DNA from: Rhyacophila brunnea
Taxonomy: Eukaryota; Arthropoda; Insecta; Trichoptera; Rhyacophilidae
NCBI GenBank assembly: GCA_022495005.1
Contig: JAGYXB010000135.1
Coordinates: 3,162,001 to 3,226,000 of the forward strand
DNA: 64,000 nucleotides
Direction: 5' to 3'
A program made the translations under genes and the position numbers. Positions 13,001 to 24,902 of the stretch are shown one piece after another; positions within the stretch are counted from its first letter, which is position 1; each line of letters opens with the position of its first letter. Under the pieces are notes generated by a model. The model searched no databases and was not told the origin of the DNA. It worked only from the letters and a program-made list of their open reading frames with translations.

Positions 13001-16000
13001 TCCATTTCCATTATGCAATACAAGCTTCGAGAATTTATAGTAATATAACCTTTATTGTAATGGCGTATTAGTGTCATTACTCATTACGTTAGAAACAGAT
13101 TCTAGGTTACTTACGACTTCTCGGAGATAAGACGCATGTGAGCCCAGCGTATCACAGGCGTCTGTCCAATGGTTTATGTCATTCAATTGCATTGAATAAA
13201 CATTCATCAATATCTTAAAATGGCATTTTATCAATAATAAATAATACTAACACATGAAAAGTGATATCCCATCTTTCTTGGAGTGCTTAGTAGATTTTTT
13301 TTACAATTTTTAACTAAGCACATTGGCATTTTGTAACACAACAATAACGGTGGAGTCGAAACCTGACAGTCAGAAATTTTGTATGGGCAGACCCAGCGGT
13401 GTCGCCAGACCGCTTGCAAGCAGAATGTTCGTTTGAGCGTAGGATACCGATATTAAAATATGAATTTCGCCATCCGGCAGACCCGACACAAAGTGAGTGT
13501 CATTTTATTTTCTAGATGCTTCGTCCATATTAATGTCATTGGATGCACGTATCATATTTTATGATTTTTATTATGCAGGGACACCAAATTTTTTATATAT
13601 TCTCATATATTGGGTACTAAATTTAAATATGTCATTTATTATACACATCCTATATTGTTATTTTCATATGAAGACATTAATGTTTTGAATAAGGTGAGAA
13701 GCATCAATGAAAAAAAATCATGTATTTTAGAAAAATTTTAAGGTTTCATAGTAAAGCAAAGCATCTTAAAATATTAGTATATATTATAGGTTATAGGTAA
13801 CTATCATGTAGGTGTAAAGATAATAGATAATATTATAAATATAAATGACAAATCACAGAATCTTACCGCTCTATTGGCAAATGATTGTCCTTGATTCTGT
13901 TTTGATGCTATAATTTGCTTTTTCTTTTCTCCCGGATTTTCAAGAGTGAAATCGTAGCCAGACATGTCTTCTTTTGCATAAATATCTTCATCATCTTCTT
14001 CCAAAGCGCCGACCCCAAAAGCCTGGCCACGAATTGAAACCTAGAAAACATTTTTTTTCTTTTATTACTTTTATTACACTATATACCCTTGCAACGGCTC
14101 TACAATGCTGTGAAAGTCTACCCTACACAACTGTTTGCGTGTTTTTTAAGTGAATTGGTTGTTAGTCCGCCTATACTTCCGATAATGTCATGGCTCTAAT
14201 CAAAATATAATAAAAAAAAGATAATAGCAAGAGGTTTTTAAATACAACGCCAAAGTGACTACTAGGAGCAGCTGCGTAGCCTAACATGATTACAGTAAAC
14301 CCACGATTATCCGTGTGCGGATTATTCGGTTTGCGGATTATCCGTGCATTTAATTTTTGCAAAAATCACTCGCTTTTATAAACATGAACCTCGCTTAGGA
14401 AAATTCAAACTGATATTAGAAAGATTCTTGCAAACAAGCAAAATCACAGATTTTCTTAATATATATTATATAATAAGAGTATAAAAAATGTAAAAGTAAT
14501 TGTCTGCTTTATAAATGAATAGTAATTAGTATTTCAAAAATAAAAAAACCAAAATTTGGATTATCCGTGCCGTCTCTCCCTATCATTAGACCGGATAATC
14601 GGGAGACTTACCTTCTTTCCTTTATCGCTTGTAACAAGATGGCTGCCTCGCCACTCATTGTCATCTCCAAAGTTTCTTGTAAGTCCGCCCAAAACTGAGT
14701 GTCGACTGAGTCCCACATAACCGATACCAAAAGTATCTGTTTTTGGCTTGGCTACGTAAGGCTCAAAATCGTCTGGCTCGAATAGGAATTCCGAGTATTG
14801 ATTGTCATCAACGTCATTTTCAGAGCTGTCTGACTGCACGGAGCTTGCGTTTTCATCATCTTTAGTTGGAGATCCAGCCTATATGTAAAAATAAAATTAT
14901 AAACATACCACATTAACGTAAGGCTCTAATCCTGGCCTATTTAATCCTGGCCATAAAGAAAATTAAAGATATAAATGGAGGCACCTAATTAGCCCCACAT
15001 CAATGCAACTAACCCACCCAACCACCTTGTACGAAAAAGCAAGGGTATGGTTATTATAAAAAAAAAAAAAAAAAAAAAACGTAAGGCTCGTTAGTTCAGG
15101 AAAAAACAAGGCACGGTCAGTCGGAGGGGCACTGAGTGAGAGAAAGTGATGCAATATTGCTGATGTAATTATCATTAACAATAGCAATTGTAATAATAAT
15201 AATATTAGCACTGCTTAATTCTTCCAGATTGGAATATGTTATGCCTTCAAGATTTCCTGTTAATTATTAAGGCATATGGGTTTATTCCAAGAATCAAATT
15301 TGACATAAGCACCATAAAAAATAAGAAGATACGAAATCAGAGGTTTTAAAAGTGTTGAATTAATAATATTTTTTTCCTAACAAATTTTATAAACATTTTT
15401 GTAGTCGGTAGAATAAATTATAAGAATAAAAATAGTAGACCTCTAAATAAGAACCTCATATTATTGATATGCTGAATTTGTGAAGTGACACCTTTTCTTG
15501 AACCTATATATTGTAGGTTCAAATTCAGTGCAAATATTTTTCAAAAAAGAATCTAATACTAAAAAACACGAAAGTGTAAACAAATATAATTTTATTCATT
15601 TTCATAAGCTAACATTACAAATTATAAGTTTAAAACATTCACAAGATGGCATGAAAGATTTCTGTTATTATTGCGTTTTTATTAAATTATAAAAAAATGA
15701 CTCATAAAAGAAAGCAATTCAATGAATATTTGTCGAGGAACGTTTTTTTTTAAATTTAGTACACAACAATTATGATTAAAGAAACAATTATTATAATAGC
15801 GTGTATTTGACGGCAGTACGTTTTGGTCGTCGCGGAGGATTTCGGAACATTAGTGTATAGAAAATTAATAATTGGTTCCTTAATTAGTGTATAGGTTTAA
15901 CGGTATGCAATGTATTAGAATAACTATTATAAATTGTTTTTTTATAATTTTATTTTCTTTTCTATTGATAGCTATTAATTGATAATTGATATTATTATAT

Positions 16001-19000
16001 TGATAGATATTAATTGTTAACTTGATAATTATTATATTGAGGGTTTCTTATATCCATCGACCGTGTTAGTCTAGGATCAACGAGTTCAGGCAATACACAA
16101 TTCATATAAATCTTGTCACTTGTGATGTGAAGAGTATTATTGTTTTTATTATTCAATGAAATAGGTTCTTACCTCAATATATGTTTTACTTGAGTTAAAT
16201 AATTACTAATAAATGCCTAAGGTGATTCCATTCAATTCAACTCGGCATTAAATATATTAAATTCTAAAAGTTTTGTACTATTTCATTTGAGTCGTTTTAT
16301 GCGATCCTGGTTTGGCCTTTCGACATCGTCAGGATGCGCACTCATCAAATATACACTGACAACGAAAGCAGCTAATTCTCACTTAACAATAAATTAATAC
16401 AATAAAGTAAGGTAAAAACTTTATCACCTACCTATTAATTCAAAGTCATGAAAAATTTAACAAACAATTAATTATGAATAGTTGAATTGTGGCAGTATGA
16501 AAAAAAAAGATTTTACCACAAACCATCTGAAAAATACATACATCATAAAACATATACGTGATTTTGTGCCCCAAAACACTTATTTTATTATTATTTTGAC
16601 GATTAGGAAAATTATGACACATGTTTCAGTGGCCATTACTATGACAGCATTCGAAAACGTATTTTACTTTAAATTTTCTACAAATTTACTATTTGTGACA
16701 TAAACCACTTAAGATCGATAATAAATAGACCTTGAAAAATAATATTATTTTGTTTCTATTGATAATGCCAATAAACATACTCCTGGATACGTCCCTTTGA
16801 AAATAACAAAACATGGCGACCCAGGTACATAAAAACTGTATTAAGTACATGCAAAGTTTTTCAAATCGCTTAAAGCCAACCAAGTAGGTATTTATCAAAA
16901 TAATTAAAGTCCACCTATATTTTATCTAAACTGCTCAAGTCCAAAATATTTTTTTTTATAAATGTTGCACCGAACGAATACCTTTAGGACTTCTTTGTAG
17001 CCATAGTGGTTATAAAATTCAATTATCTTACAATATCTCACATGCTGCAACCATTTGTATTACAAGATAATAAATAATATAATATAACTACATTTTTCTC
17101 AGTTTGACATTCACTGGTATTTTATGATGTTTGATTTGTCAACACAAATTATAACACCTGGTCTACGTCATGTGGTCTTGCCAATTTGATTGTTACTGCA
17201 ATGCGAGTAAAGGTCATTTTTCTATGAGTTAAAATACTGTTCGCGATGGATAAAATTTTGGAAAAAAAGATGTCATCACCCATTGAAATTCAGAAGCCTA
17301 CTAAGGTTAGAAATGAGAAATTAGAAAAACTATATAGATTAATCGATCAAATGGTCTCTTTTTGTTAATTTTGCAAAATAATTATATTTCTAAATTGTCT
17401 GAAAATAGGATAAATACATGAAAACGTACGACGTGTTTTGGTAATATAGCGTCACTAATTGTGCCGAATTTATAGGGTTTTATTTATTTTTTAATAGTTA
17501 ATTATTATTTATAGTATTACTTGAATGTTATATTATAATAAAAAAATATTTTTATTGTGCAGTACCTATATATTATTTTGTGAGAAAAAATCATTCAAAA
17601 TTGGCTGATGTATACTCAAACTAAAATGGCTTTAAAATATTTATTTTTCTGATATTAAAAAAAGTACGTGGGTTAATCAATCAAATGTATTATTTTACCC
17701 ATTTCTTTCATACAATATATACCTGCAAAACTATTATTAAGTTCAAAAATTCACTGTGGCGTGACAGTCGTTTTGGCCAATTTCGAAAACAGGACCGACT
17801 ATTTGTCATTTATTTTAAAAAGTAAAGCGAATCAGAAAATTTTAATGACACATAAAGTTTTATTTGAATATTATTTATTAGATTTTAAATAAATAAAGTG
17901 TTTATTATGTGTCAATTCGGGTTAAACGTCCTTGCCATTTCCACGATTCTGAGAAGACAGGAAAAAACGGGTCCAATGGCCTTATTCACCTGATTTTTTG
18001 GGAGAATTTCGTACCTTCGTTGAATCCAAACAATCCAAATATATATTATCGAATAGACAGTTTTAAGTTACATTCCAGGATGCTGGAATCTAACCAGTTA
18101 GAAGAGACCAGCTAGTTACTATATTATATCTATGGTCTTTGTGCAAAGTGAAAAAATCATATCGTTCATAAGAGCTTCAACATAATTTATCCCTGTAAAC
18201 CGAGAAAATAAACTGCATTTTTAAATTTTATAAAACTCAACATCAAATACTAATATTATCTCAATAATTTTGATTGACCAAACGAAAGACCTCACAAAAT
18301 TTGGTAAAATCGTATACCATTTCAAAATTACCAATGTTGCATTTACCATAAATTGATCAAAGACCACATCGTCGGTCCCTATTAAAAAAGTCGGATCTGC
18401 AAAATACTATTTTTCAGTACGAGCAATCAAAGATGTTTCATCAAATATCCTTTGTGACCTATTGATTGCCATAATGAATAAAAATACGGGTTATAGAAAC
18501 TTTTCTAAACGTTTATAAAAACATCCGTCTGTCCGGTGAACATAGCAGCAACTGTCAGATCCGATGCATCTTGCTCACCACGCCCAGCCAACAATGTCGG
18601 TTGGTAAGAACCGACATTGTTATTCGGACACTCTCGGTAGATCCGTCATTTTTAACTTGAATATCTCAAAATTTTTCAAACAAACAAAAAAAACTGTGAT
18701 TGTGGTATAAATGTTTAAAGTGTTTAAATAACTTTTACGTAATAATTCGAAAATGACAAAATTTCAGATCCGACTTTTTTAATAGGGACCGACGACATGA
18801 GGCGTCTAATTCCAAAAATCGATAAGTCCACATTTGGTCAAAATCGAGAAAAAAATACGCACGTATTCTTTGTATAATTTTACATAATATGTATTCATCT
18901 ATAAATTCCAAAACGCGACACAACCCTACAATAAAAAATATTTTAAGTCTCGATTTATTACAAAGCGTCAAGTCCGTGTTTCATATTATTTAAAGCTTGG

Positions 19001-22000
19001 TTGATTTCGCGCGTGTTTAAGTCAACCAATAAGGGAACGTTCAATATTGAAAAGGGCGTATCCCATGCTGCAGCATCTGGTAAACTCATGACAGTGCCAC
19101 GGAAATATGTGCCTTATGCGGAGTAAATTAAAAAGTGAGGTACAAATAGCGCTACGTCCAATTTTATTTTGCCTATATTTATTACATTTAAGAGTTTATC
19201 GGCTGAAACAAATTGCCATTTGGTTCTAATTTCGACATAGAATACAACGGAAAAAATAATTTCACGTTAAAACAAATAATTGAAGCTTGAAACATAAAAA
19301 CGTGATTTCCCGAAAATATTGAATTGTGGATTTGTCGCTTTTTGTAATTAGACGCCTCACATACACTTTACAATTTTTTATAATTTAGAAACACAAAGTG
19401 CAAGAAAGTGAACCTCGAGGCAAGTAGATAACAGTAATGTTATTCAATCTCTAACAGCCAGAGGAACCAGAAGGAGAAGAAATACTCTTTCTTACCCTAA
19501 ACTCGGCTGGAATATGACATGTGTAAAGTTTTCTGGCCGATTTCTTTTCTTTCAGAGTCAACTGAGCACCGACACCCCGGCCTGGCTTCCAGCCCATACT
19601 TTTCAAGATTCGCATGGCCGCTGTCTCATGAACGGGGCGCAGAATAGTATCAAGAACTGGTTTACCTAAAAACAACACAAAGGCATTGGTTATGCAAATG
19701 GTAATAATGATACAAGTCTAAAATACATGGTATGTCGGTAATTTCAATTAAATTACCATTATTATTTATAATTATTACTGTTTATTCAATGAGAATTGAC
19801 ACCGAGATGTCAAAATTCATGTTTCAGTTTTTAATAAAGGAAGATATTTGAGTCCATTACAGGAACTTACCTGGGATTGGCCCATCATGGAATTCAATCT
19901 GCCGTTTTCTCTTAGTTGCGGTAAAGTGATGACTGGTTATAACTTCGCGCGGAGCAATACCAAACTCATCACGATCCTCTTCATCCATGAAATCTTCAGG
20001 TTTCTGACTTTGCTAAAAATTACAACACACCAGTTATATAAAACATAACGTATATACATTTATTTATATTTTGACCATCATCAGACTTTAGGAGTAGATG
20101 TTTTTTATATAAACTGAATATATTTATTTATTTAAAAAAACATTGAGTTCAAATTATGAATTCAAGATGTTCACAATACGATATTTAGGATGAAAAGAAG
20201 AGGTAAAGCGTGTCATCATCAATCGATAACCTCTTTAATGTATTTATTGCCTATGGTCGCTATCAGTGACAGCTGCTTTAATATCACGCTAGTGAAACGC
20301 ACTCCTTGCATTTTTTTAACCATTGTTCAACGTGTCGTCGTCACATACGTAATCGGTTATCACTCACATATCATAATGTATATATAGTATGAACACTTGA
20401 CATTGATGTAGATGTACCTCATTCATATGACATACATACACTGCGGTACCCACATGAAAATTTTGGATTAGATTAACATAAAGTCATTAAAGAACCAACT
20501 AATTCAGGTTTTTGTATTCCTATAAACGTTCAATCAGGGAATACATAGATAATGGGAAGTGACATTACCTTCTGGGTGTGGTAGTAATGAGTTTCAAGTC
20601 TCGAGTGTGGAGAAATATGTGATAAACTTGTTCAATAGCTATATCTGTGTCATAATATACATTAAAGTTTGTCACGTACACGAAAAGCGCATTCAAAATT
20701 GGCATCTTTTGTGTTTCTTGCGATTAATGGCCGGAGTAATAAACCGGCTTCAAAATCTTGATCTATGGCGACTGACTATTACATTTCTAATCTGTTCTGT
20801 GCTTATAGCAGTAATTTCTATAAAGAAAATAAGCAGATTCATCCGTTTTGGGCGGAGACCTAACTTTATGATAACATGTTTTGTTAAGTTTCATATTCAA
20901 CTAGGAATTTGAAACTTAATATAGATATGAATAAATCACATATGTTTATTTTATTATGGTCGAGGAAGTAAGTTTTTACTATTAGAAACCTAATCCATAT
21001 AAAATCTCAGTATAAACTAAAAACAATTGATTCGTTTGTTACTTTATATTATATTGACTACATACCTATATAAAAATAATATAGGTAGGAAGGTATTTAG
21101 AGATATTGACCATGACATAGTGTGTGATTCAAGTTAAATCAGTATGATTTTAAATCTATTGATGAGAAGTCGATTGAATAAAATGAATGTTGTTGTAGGT
21201 ACTAATAAATTGCTAAATATAATACGTAAAACTCTGTTACTCCGAAATAACAAAATCGTTTTTGAGGACAGAATTAACCAAAATGATTTAATTCGTTTTC
21301 TATGATTAATCATTTAAAAAAACTTATACAGACATCAATGATGAAAATGTATTATAAATGTTTTTCTTTGTCTTTTAAAAGAGGTAAGTCTTCAGGGCAG
21401 TACTTTACCGGCTGCCACTGATTGCTATAAATGTTTAGATTGCAGTAGCTAAAGTTGAAGGTAGGCTGTTAAGATCAGCCATTAATAGTGCATATTAAAC
21501 TGTCAGTTGTACGTATTTGTTTTCATTGGATTAAGAATACATATTACACGTATTGTAGGTTCATTTTTTTAAATTCATTAAACCCTGCCTAAACCAAACT
21601 ATAATAGATAACAAATATTATTCTATCTATAAAATATCTAAATTTATGTATGATTTTATTGCATAATTTTAGATATTTTATAAATAGATGAGTATTTATA
21701 GACTATTATCTATTGGCTTGGTTTTTGCAGGGTTTAATTGAATTTTAAAAACTAATCTATCTATAAATATTGTAGTCTTATTTTAATAAAAACTAGTATG
21801 TATGATTGACAAAGTTTAATGTGCACTATTTATGGCAGATCTTAACAGCCTACCTCCACCCTTAACCACTGTTAGATTGCGCCTCTTGTATCTCTCATAT
21901 TGTCCCACTATATCTTGCATCCTGCCGAAACTATTGAATCCTACATAATGTGGTGCTTTTATACCACAATAATAATAAAAAAGATCATTTACCGGTGCTT

Positions 22001-22729
22001 GGATTCTATCCGACCTTGAACTCTTGAAAGAAGTTGGAGTCCACCCTTCAGGAACTGAGACACTGTTGAAGTGCCCTGCTGAAAAGCCGCCAGTGAACGC
22101 TCCATGGAAACGTCGCTTGCCATTGGCATCGAGAGCATACTGTTCGCTGACATCTTGATATGACGATTTCTTCTTTGGAACCCTGTCTGTGATGATTAAT
22201 GGATAATAAGATATTACGTTCTTATTCATCAATAAACTATTATGCCAAACTGAAATGTCCAGTCATAAAGTTTGGTATTCCCTTATACATGATATCAGTG
22301 TGATTATTCAAAACTCTCTCAAGAAATATCAATCTTAAATTTTTTTGTATTATAAATTACAAATATTATCTATATATATCCAAGAGTGGGGTAAAGATGC
22401 AGTAGGTACTCCATATCGTTTTTATGGTCATGGGTTGAGACCTAAAACCAATCCAAAACCTATGACAACCTACTATATAACCCAAAAACAAGTAGGTTGG
22501 TTTTAGATCTCAAAAGACCCGACCGCAAAAACGACATGCAGTACTGTCTCTAGCATTATTATTATTTTATAATAATACTATAGGTGAGTAATAATAATAA
22601 TTGTTTTATTATTTAACAACATAGTGATATATTTTTCAAAACGGTAGTCTTTACTGAAGTACCTTCGTCGTATGGTTGTAATGGGGTTCCAAACCGGGCG
22701 ACATTTTCATCGTCAGAATCGTCACTCAT
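8885..22729 (-). CDS. GPATCH1: GPATCH1 homologue, G-patch spliceosomal protein (10 coding exons, complete)
   Basis: Coding exons, 5' to 3' on the minus strand: 22663-22729, 21993-22186, 19871-20012, 19496-19665, 14612-14878, 13867-14040, 12544-12712, 11254-11695, 10148-10345 and 8885-10028. All introns are GT-AG, phases agree, and the total is 2967 nt (988 aa), close to human GPATCH1 (about 930 aa). The start MSDDSDDENVARFGTPLQP matches the family's acidic N-terminus. Next come RRFHGAFTGGFSAGHFNSV and EGWTPTSF (DUF1604 region, about residues 38-75) and PEDFMDEED. The G-patch (about 150-172) contains LKSMGWKPGRGVG. Later landmarks are GQAFGVGALEEDDEDIYA, LPRDYKP, VFKPFAANPEKQLRYE, LAEWERVREKSEFE and MFGKLTREVQQWRPD, with RRFNVPDPF. 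The tail is Ser/Asp-rich and then Lys/His-rich. Family members work in the nucleus with the spliceosome; a G-patch activates a DEAH helicase (DHX35 is the reported human partner). Function here is inferred from homology. Confidence 0.96.
10148..10345 (-). CDS. GPATCH1: GPATCH1 coding exon 9
   Basis: Residues 542-607. Holds the strongly conserved GMFGKLTREVQQWRPDSLLC followed by RRFNVPDPF. Acceptor TTTCTAG|GTTTG, donor CCAGG|GTAAAT, leaving phase 2. Confidence 0.95.
10464..10538 (-). tRNA. tRNA-like sequence, probably pseudogene or SINE head (anticodon GAT)
   Basis: The minus strand gives a 75-nt unit in GPATCH1 intron 8. Its ends pair as a 7-bp acceptor stem (ATCATAT with GTGTGAT, two G-U pairs). 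The A box TGGCGTAAAGGC, an anticodon stem TTCGG/CCGAA with loop CTGATAA (anticodon GAT) and a consensus B box GGTTCGAATCC are present. The T stem is imperfect beyond three pairs and there is no clean D stem. A functional tRNA-Ile is therefore doubtful; a tRNA pseudogene or SINE head is more likely. Confidence 0.45.
11254..11695 (-). CDS. GPATCH1: GPATCH1 coding exon 8
   Basis: Residues 395-541. Contains RHDLTAQQRGVILGE, VFKPFAANPEKQLRYETF and LAEWERVREKSEFEQAYKLY, all in family order. Acceptor TTTACAG|GCTTGG, donor GAAAG|GTTTGT, leaving phase 2. Confidence 0.94.
11752..12042. mobile_element. Pogo/Tigger-like MITE (291 bp) in GPATCH1 intron 7
   Basis: Termini are CAGTAAACTCGCAATTATCC and the inverse of CAGTAGACTCCCAATTATC. 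TA lies on each side (11750-11751 and 12043-12044). The CAGT...ATTATCCGG end and TA duplication fit pogo/Tigger/Jerky-type elements. No coding sequence is present. It serves as reference for the related copy at 14293-14608. Confidence 0.8.
12544..12712 (-). CDS. GPATCH1: GPATCH1 coding exon 7
   Basis: Residues 339-394, entered in phase 0 and left in phase 1. Contains LAGFVAASSS and PLPALPRDYKPGA, matching the 'PPPELPRDYRP' block. Donor GATAGAG|GTGAGT. Confidence 0.93.
13867..14040 (-). CDS. GPATCH1: GPATCH1 coding exon 6
   Basis: Residues 281-338, phase 0 at both ends. Contains RGQAFGVGALEEDDEDIYA, nearly identical to the vertebrate block. Acceptor TTTTCTAG|GTTTC, donor AGAGCG|GTAAGA. Confidence 0.95.
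14293..14608. mobile_element. Pogo/Tigger-like MITE abutting the GPATCH1 exon 5 splice donor
   Basis: The left end is TA|CAGTAAACCCACGATTATCC (TA at 14291-14292). The right end is GATAATCGGGAGACT|TA (TA at 14609-14610), directly followed by the exon 5 boundary. Compared with the intron 7 copy, the right end has lost a few bases, including the terminal base next to the TA. That loss turns GTACAGT into GTAAGT on the minus strand. The internal block GTGCCGTCTCTCCC is shared by both copies. Confidence 0.85.
14612..14878 (-). CDS. GPATCH1: GPATCH1 coding exon 5 (splice donor lies in a MITE end)
   Basis: Residues 192-280, phase 0 at both ends. Conserved pieces are EFLFEPDDFEPYVAKPK, GIGYVGLSRHSVLG and GSHLVTSDKGKK. 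The donor AAGAAG|GTAAGT is formed at the junction with the MITE at 14293-14608: +1 is host sequence, +2/+3 are the TA target site, and +4 to +6 are MITE. Confidence 0.93.
18370..18794. mobile_element. Foldback MITE B (425 bp, ACAT target duplication)
   Basis: About 30-bp inverted ends beginning CGTCGGTCCCTATTAAAAAA with ACAT on both sides (18366-18369 and 18795-18798). A perfect 13-bp stem hairpin (18590-18621, arm AACAATGTCGGTT, 6-nt loop) sits at its centre. It lies in GPATCH1 intron 4. Four-base target duplications exclude hAT and Tc1/mariner; the superfamily is not identified. Confidence 0.75.
18799..19358. mobile_element. TIR element A (560 bp, ACAT target duplication)
   Basis: Inverted ends of about 35 bp begin GAGGCGTCTAATTMCAAAAA. 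ACAT flanks it at 18795-18798 and 19359-19362. It directly follows MITE B and shares one ACAT with it. No transposase is seen. It lies in GPATCH1 intron 4, about 140 bp upstream of the exon 4 3' boundary. Confidence 0.72.
19496..19665 (-). CDS. GPATCH1: GPATCH1 coding exon 4 (G-patch domain)
   Basis: Residues 135-191. The G-patch core AAMRILKSMGWKPGRGVG has the invariant glycines and the GW pair. It is followed by a basic stretch and YTCHIP, matching the 'IYGCALP' position in vertebrates. The donor is TTTAGG|GTAAGA, phase 0. Confidence 0.95.
19871..20012 (-). CDS. GPATCH1: GPATCH1 coding exon 3
   Basis: Residues 88-134. It contains PEDFMDEEDRDEFGIAP, which aligns with the 'EDFMDEEDLSEFGIAP' block of animal GPATCH1. 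The acceptor is TTTTTAG|CAAAG and the donor CCCAG|GTAAGT, leaving phase 1. Confidence 0.95.
21993..22186 (-). CDS. GPATCH1: GPATCH1 coding exon 2 (DUF1604 region)
   Basis: Residues 23-87, entered in phase 1 and left in phase 0. It carries the most conserved N-terminal block, RRFHGAFTGGFSAGHFN followed by PEGWTPTSF. The acceptor is ATCACAG|ACAGGG and the donor ACCG|GTAAAT. Confidence 0.95.
22663..22729 (-). CDS. GPATCH1: GPATCH1 coding exon 1
   Basis: Encodes residues 1-22 and ends in phase 1. The ATG is chosen because it opens the acidic N-terminus seen across the family. The donor reads CGAAG|GTACTT. Confidence 0.88.
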
Positions 22730-24067
22730 ATTTAAATAAAAAGAGTATTATTCAATTTATTCAATATTCCACTTCATAATATTTTCGTCAACAACATAAC
22801 CTACCACATATTATCAAAAACGAACTGTCAAAATATTGACTATGACTATGGTCACTATGGTCTATAACAGTGTTGCCATATTTTAGTACCGAGCTTCCAA
22901 AATTATAGTATTTCGGTAAAAAATATATTAAGGTGAATCGGGGTAAGTGTGACATATAATTCAATGAGATGAATTTCAACCTGGTTCATGATGAATAGGT
23001 GTGTTTTAAACAGTTGAAAACTTTACCATAGGATCTACAAAAGCATTACAATTAATTAATATGTACAGAAGGAACCCACTGTATATCTTACTATAATACG
23101 ACATTTTAATATTTTTTGGTCACTAGTCAGTTTGTTACACTTACCCCAATATTGGGGTGAGTGTAACTAAATTCATCTTTATTCCAAAAGTAGTTCAAAA
23201 CCGTAACGTATTACATGCATATAAAGGTAATATTTCATTGAATGGATATTGAAAGGAGTTTTACCTACTATTAAAACTCTTATTATTCTTGTTGACTCTG
23301 AAGTCCCTTGAGATGTTGATCGTATTTTTTGCCTTGTATTCTTCTGTGCTGGCACCTTTTTATCCCCTTTTCTTCTCTCTATGTGAAGTTGCTTTTTCAG
23401 CATTTGTAGACATTAAGTCAAAAAAAGGAACAGCCTTTGGGTGTGGAACCGCATCTCAGATTAAAATTAATAACCAGGGAACCAAATTATGATAATCTAT
23501 CGTTTCAACATAAATAATTTCATCCTTCTCATGGTTTATATTGAATGTTATTTTTTATAATATAACTTTTATTTATATTTTATTATGAATTAATTTTATT
23601 TTTCGTTTATTATTATTTTGTTTATGTACTACGAGTACAAAAGGAATATATTTTGATTGTTATTAAAGTACTTATATGCATTTTTCTTTGACGAGGAGTA
23701 CTCAGTGTTACGAAAATTATAGAAGGGCTACCTACACAGATGTCGAAAGTTTGGGGAACACTGGTCTAGAGAGCTACAATATTTATGCCGAATTCCACAG
23801 AAAAATATGTTCTTTTGATTTACACCACCACCGTAGTGGGTATAGTCGTTCTTTTTGCCGAATGTTTATCGCAGATTTTTGGTTTTTTAATATTGAGGTT
23901 TCAACATATTAATTGAAAATGGACAAAAAAGTATTATTGCTTTTAAATTATACACAACCTACTCAATACAACACAGCCTAATATCTCGTTTATCGGTCTT
24001 TTGTCTATTGCACTCGGTGTACCTACACCATGGCCCCCACATCCTGAAACGGGCCCTCAGGCTAGGG

Positions 24068-24902
24068 CAGTGGTCGGCAAACTGCGGCTCTTTGGCCCCT
24101 TGAGTGCGGCTCTGCCACAGATGCTCTCTGCCATATTTGACATGGCTACAAAGAAGAAGCAAAGAAAATGGAAGAGGATAACCGTAAATGTAATGTTGAA
24201 TAGACCGAGACTTCGCGTTTATTCAAAACTTAAATGGCTTACCGACCTTTATTTATGTGTCGGGAAAAATTAGCGCATTCAAATTTAGAGAGATATCTAC
24301 TACAACTAAAAACTCGTAATTTTGCGCTAAATATTCTGTCGATGGTGCAAGGAAGAAAGCAGCTGAGGAGAAGAGTCAAGAAAAATAAAGTTCTGTATTT
24401 AATTAGGTACTGAATGAAATCTTTCAACAATGTTAATATTGCAAGTTTTGTGGTTAGTAAAAAGATTTTCAAGAGAGGAAATCAAGAGTAAATTGAGAAA
24501 TCGATTTATTGATGAGAACCTGGAATCGTGCTTAAAATTAAATCAACAACATACGAACCTGACTTACCCAAACTTTACAAGGAGATGCAAGGCCATTATT
24601 CACATTGAGTTTGTCAGTCATTCTCATGATTCAATTAAATGGATACCTGACTTACAATTTAATTTTTATTAATAAATAAGATCATTATATCGTATGATAT
24701 TCAGTTTTATTCAGTGTACCTACCTATAATTTAATTAGGACTTAAAACTTTAACTAACGTTTATTAAGTAAATTAGCAGTGTACCTACTTACTACCTACG
24801 CATAATATGATTTCAGTTTAAGAAATTTGGCTCTCAAAAGAAATCTCAATCGTTGTACTGTTGATATTTGGCTCTATTGACTAATGAGTTTGCCGACCAC
24901 TG
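24068..24902 (+). mobile_element. hAT element (835 bp) inside the DIRS-like element
   Basis: Ends CAGTGGTCGGCAAACTGCGG and AGTTTGCCGACCACTG are inverted. The 8-bp duplication GGCTAGGG is perfect (24060-24067 and 24903-24910). The interior retains a short transposase C-terminal piece on the plus strand. This end sequence is a common animal hAT type. Confidence 0.92.
24475..24660 (+). pseudogene. hAT transposase dimerisation-region remnant
   Basis: The frame reads EEIKSKLRNRFIDENLESCL. After one frame change it continues as TTYEPDLPKLYKEMQGHYSH. The 'KS.LRNRLTDEHLESCLRL...T.Y.PD...L' pattern is the very C-terminus of ZBED/SCAND3-like hAT transposases. Only about 50 residues survive. Confidence 0.7.

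Noticed and set aside
23703..23763. Possible 61-bp hAT remnant (CAGTGTTACGAAA ... GGGGAACACTG)
   Set aside because: The right end looks like a common hAT terminus, but the flanks do not form an 8-bp duplication and the left end matches poorly.
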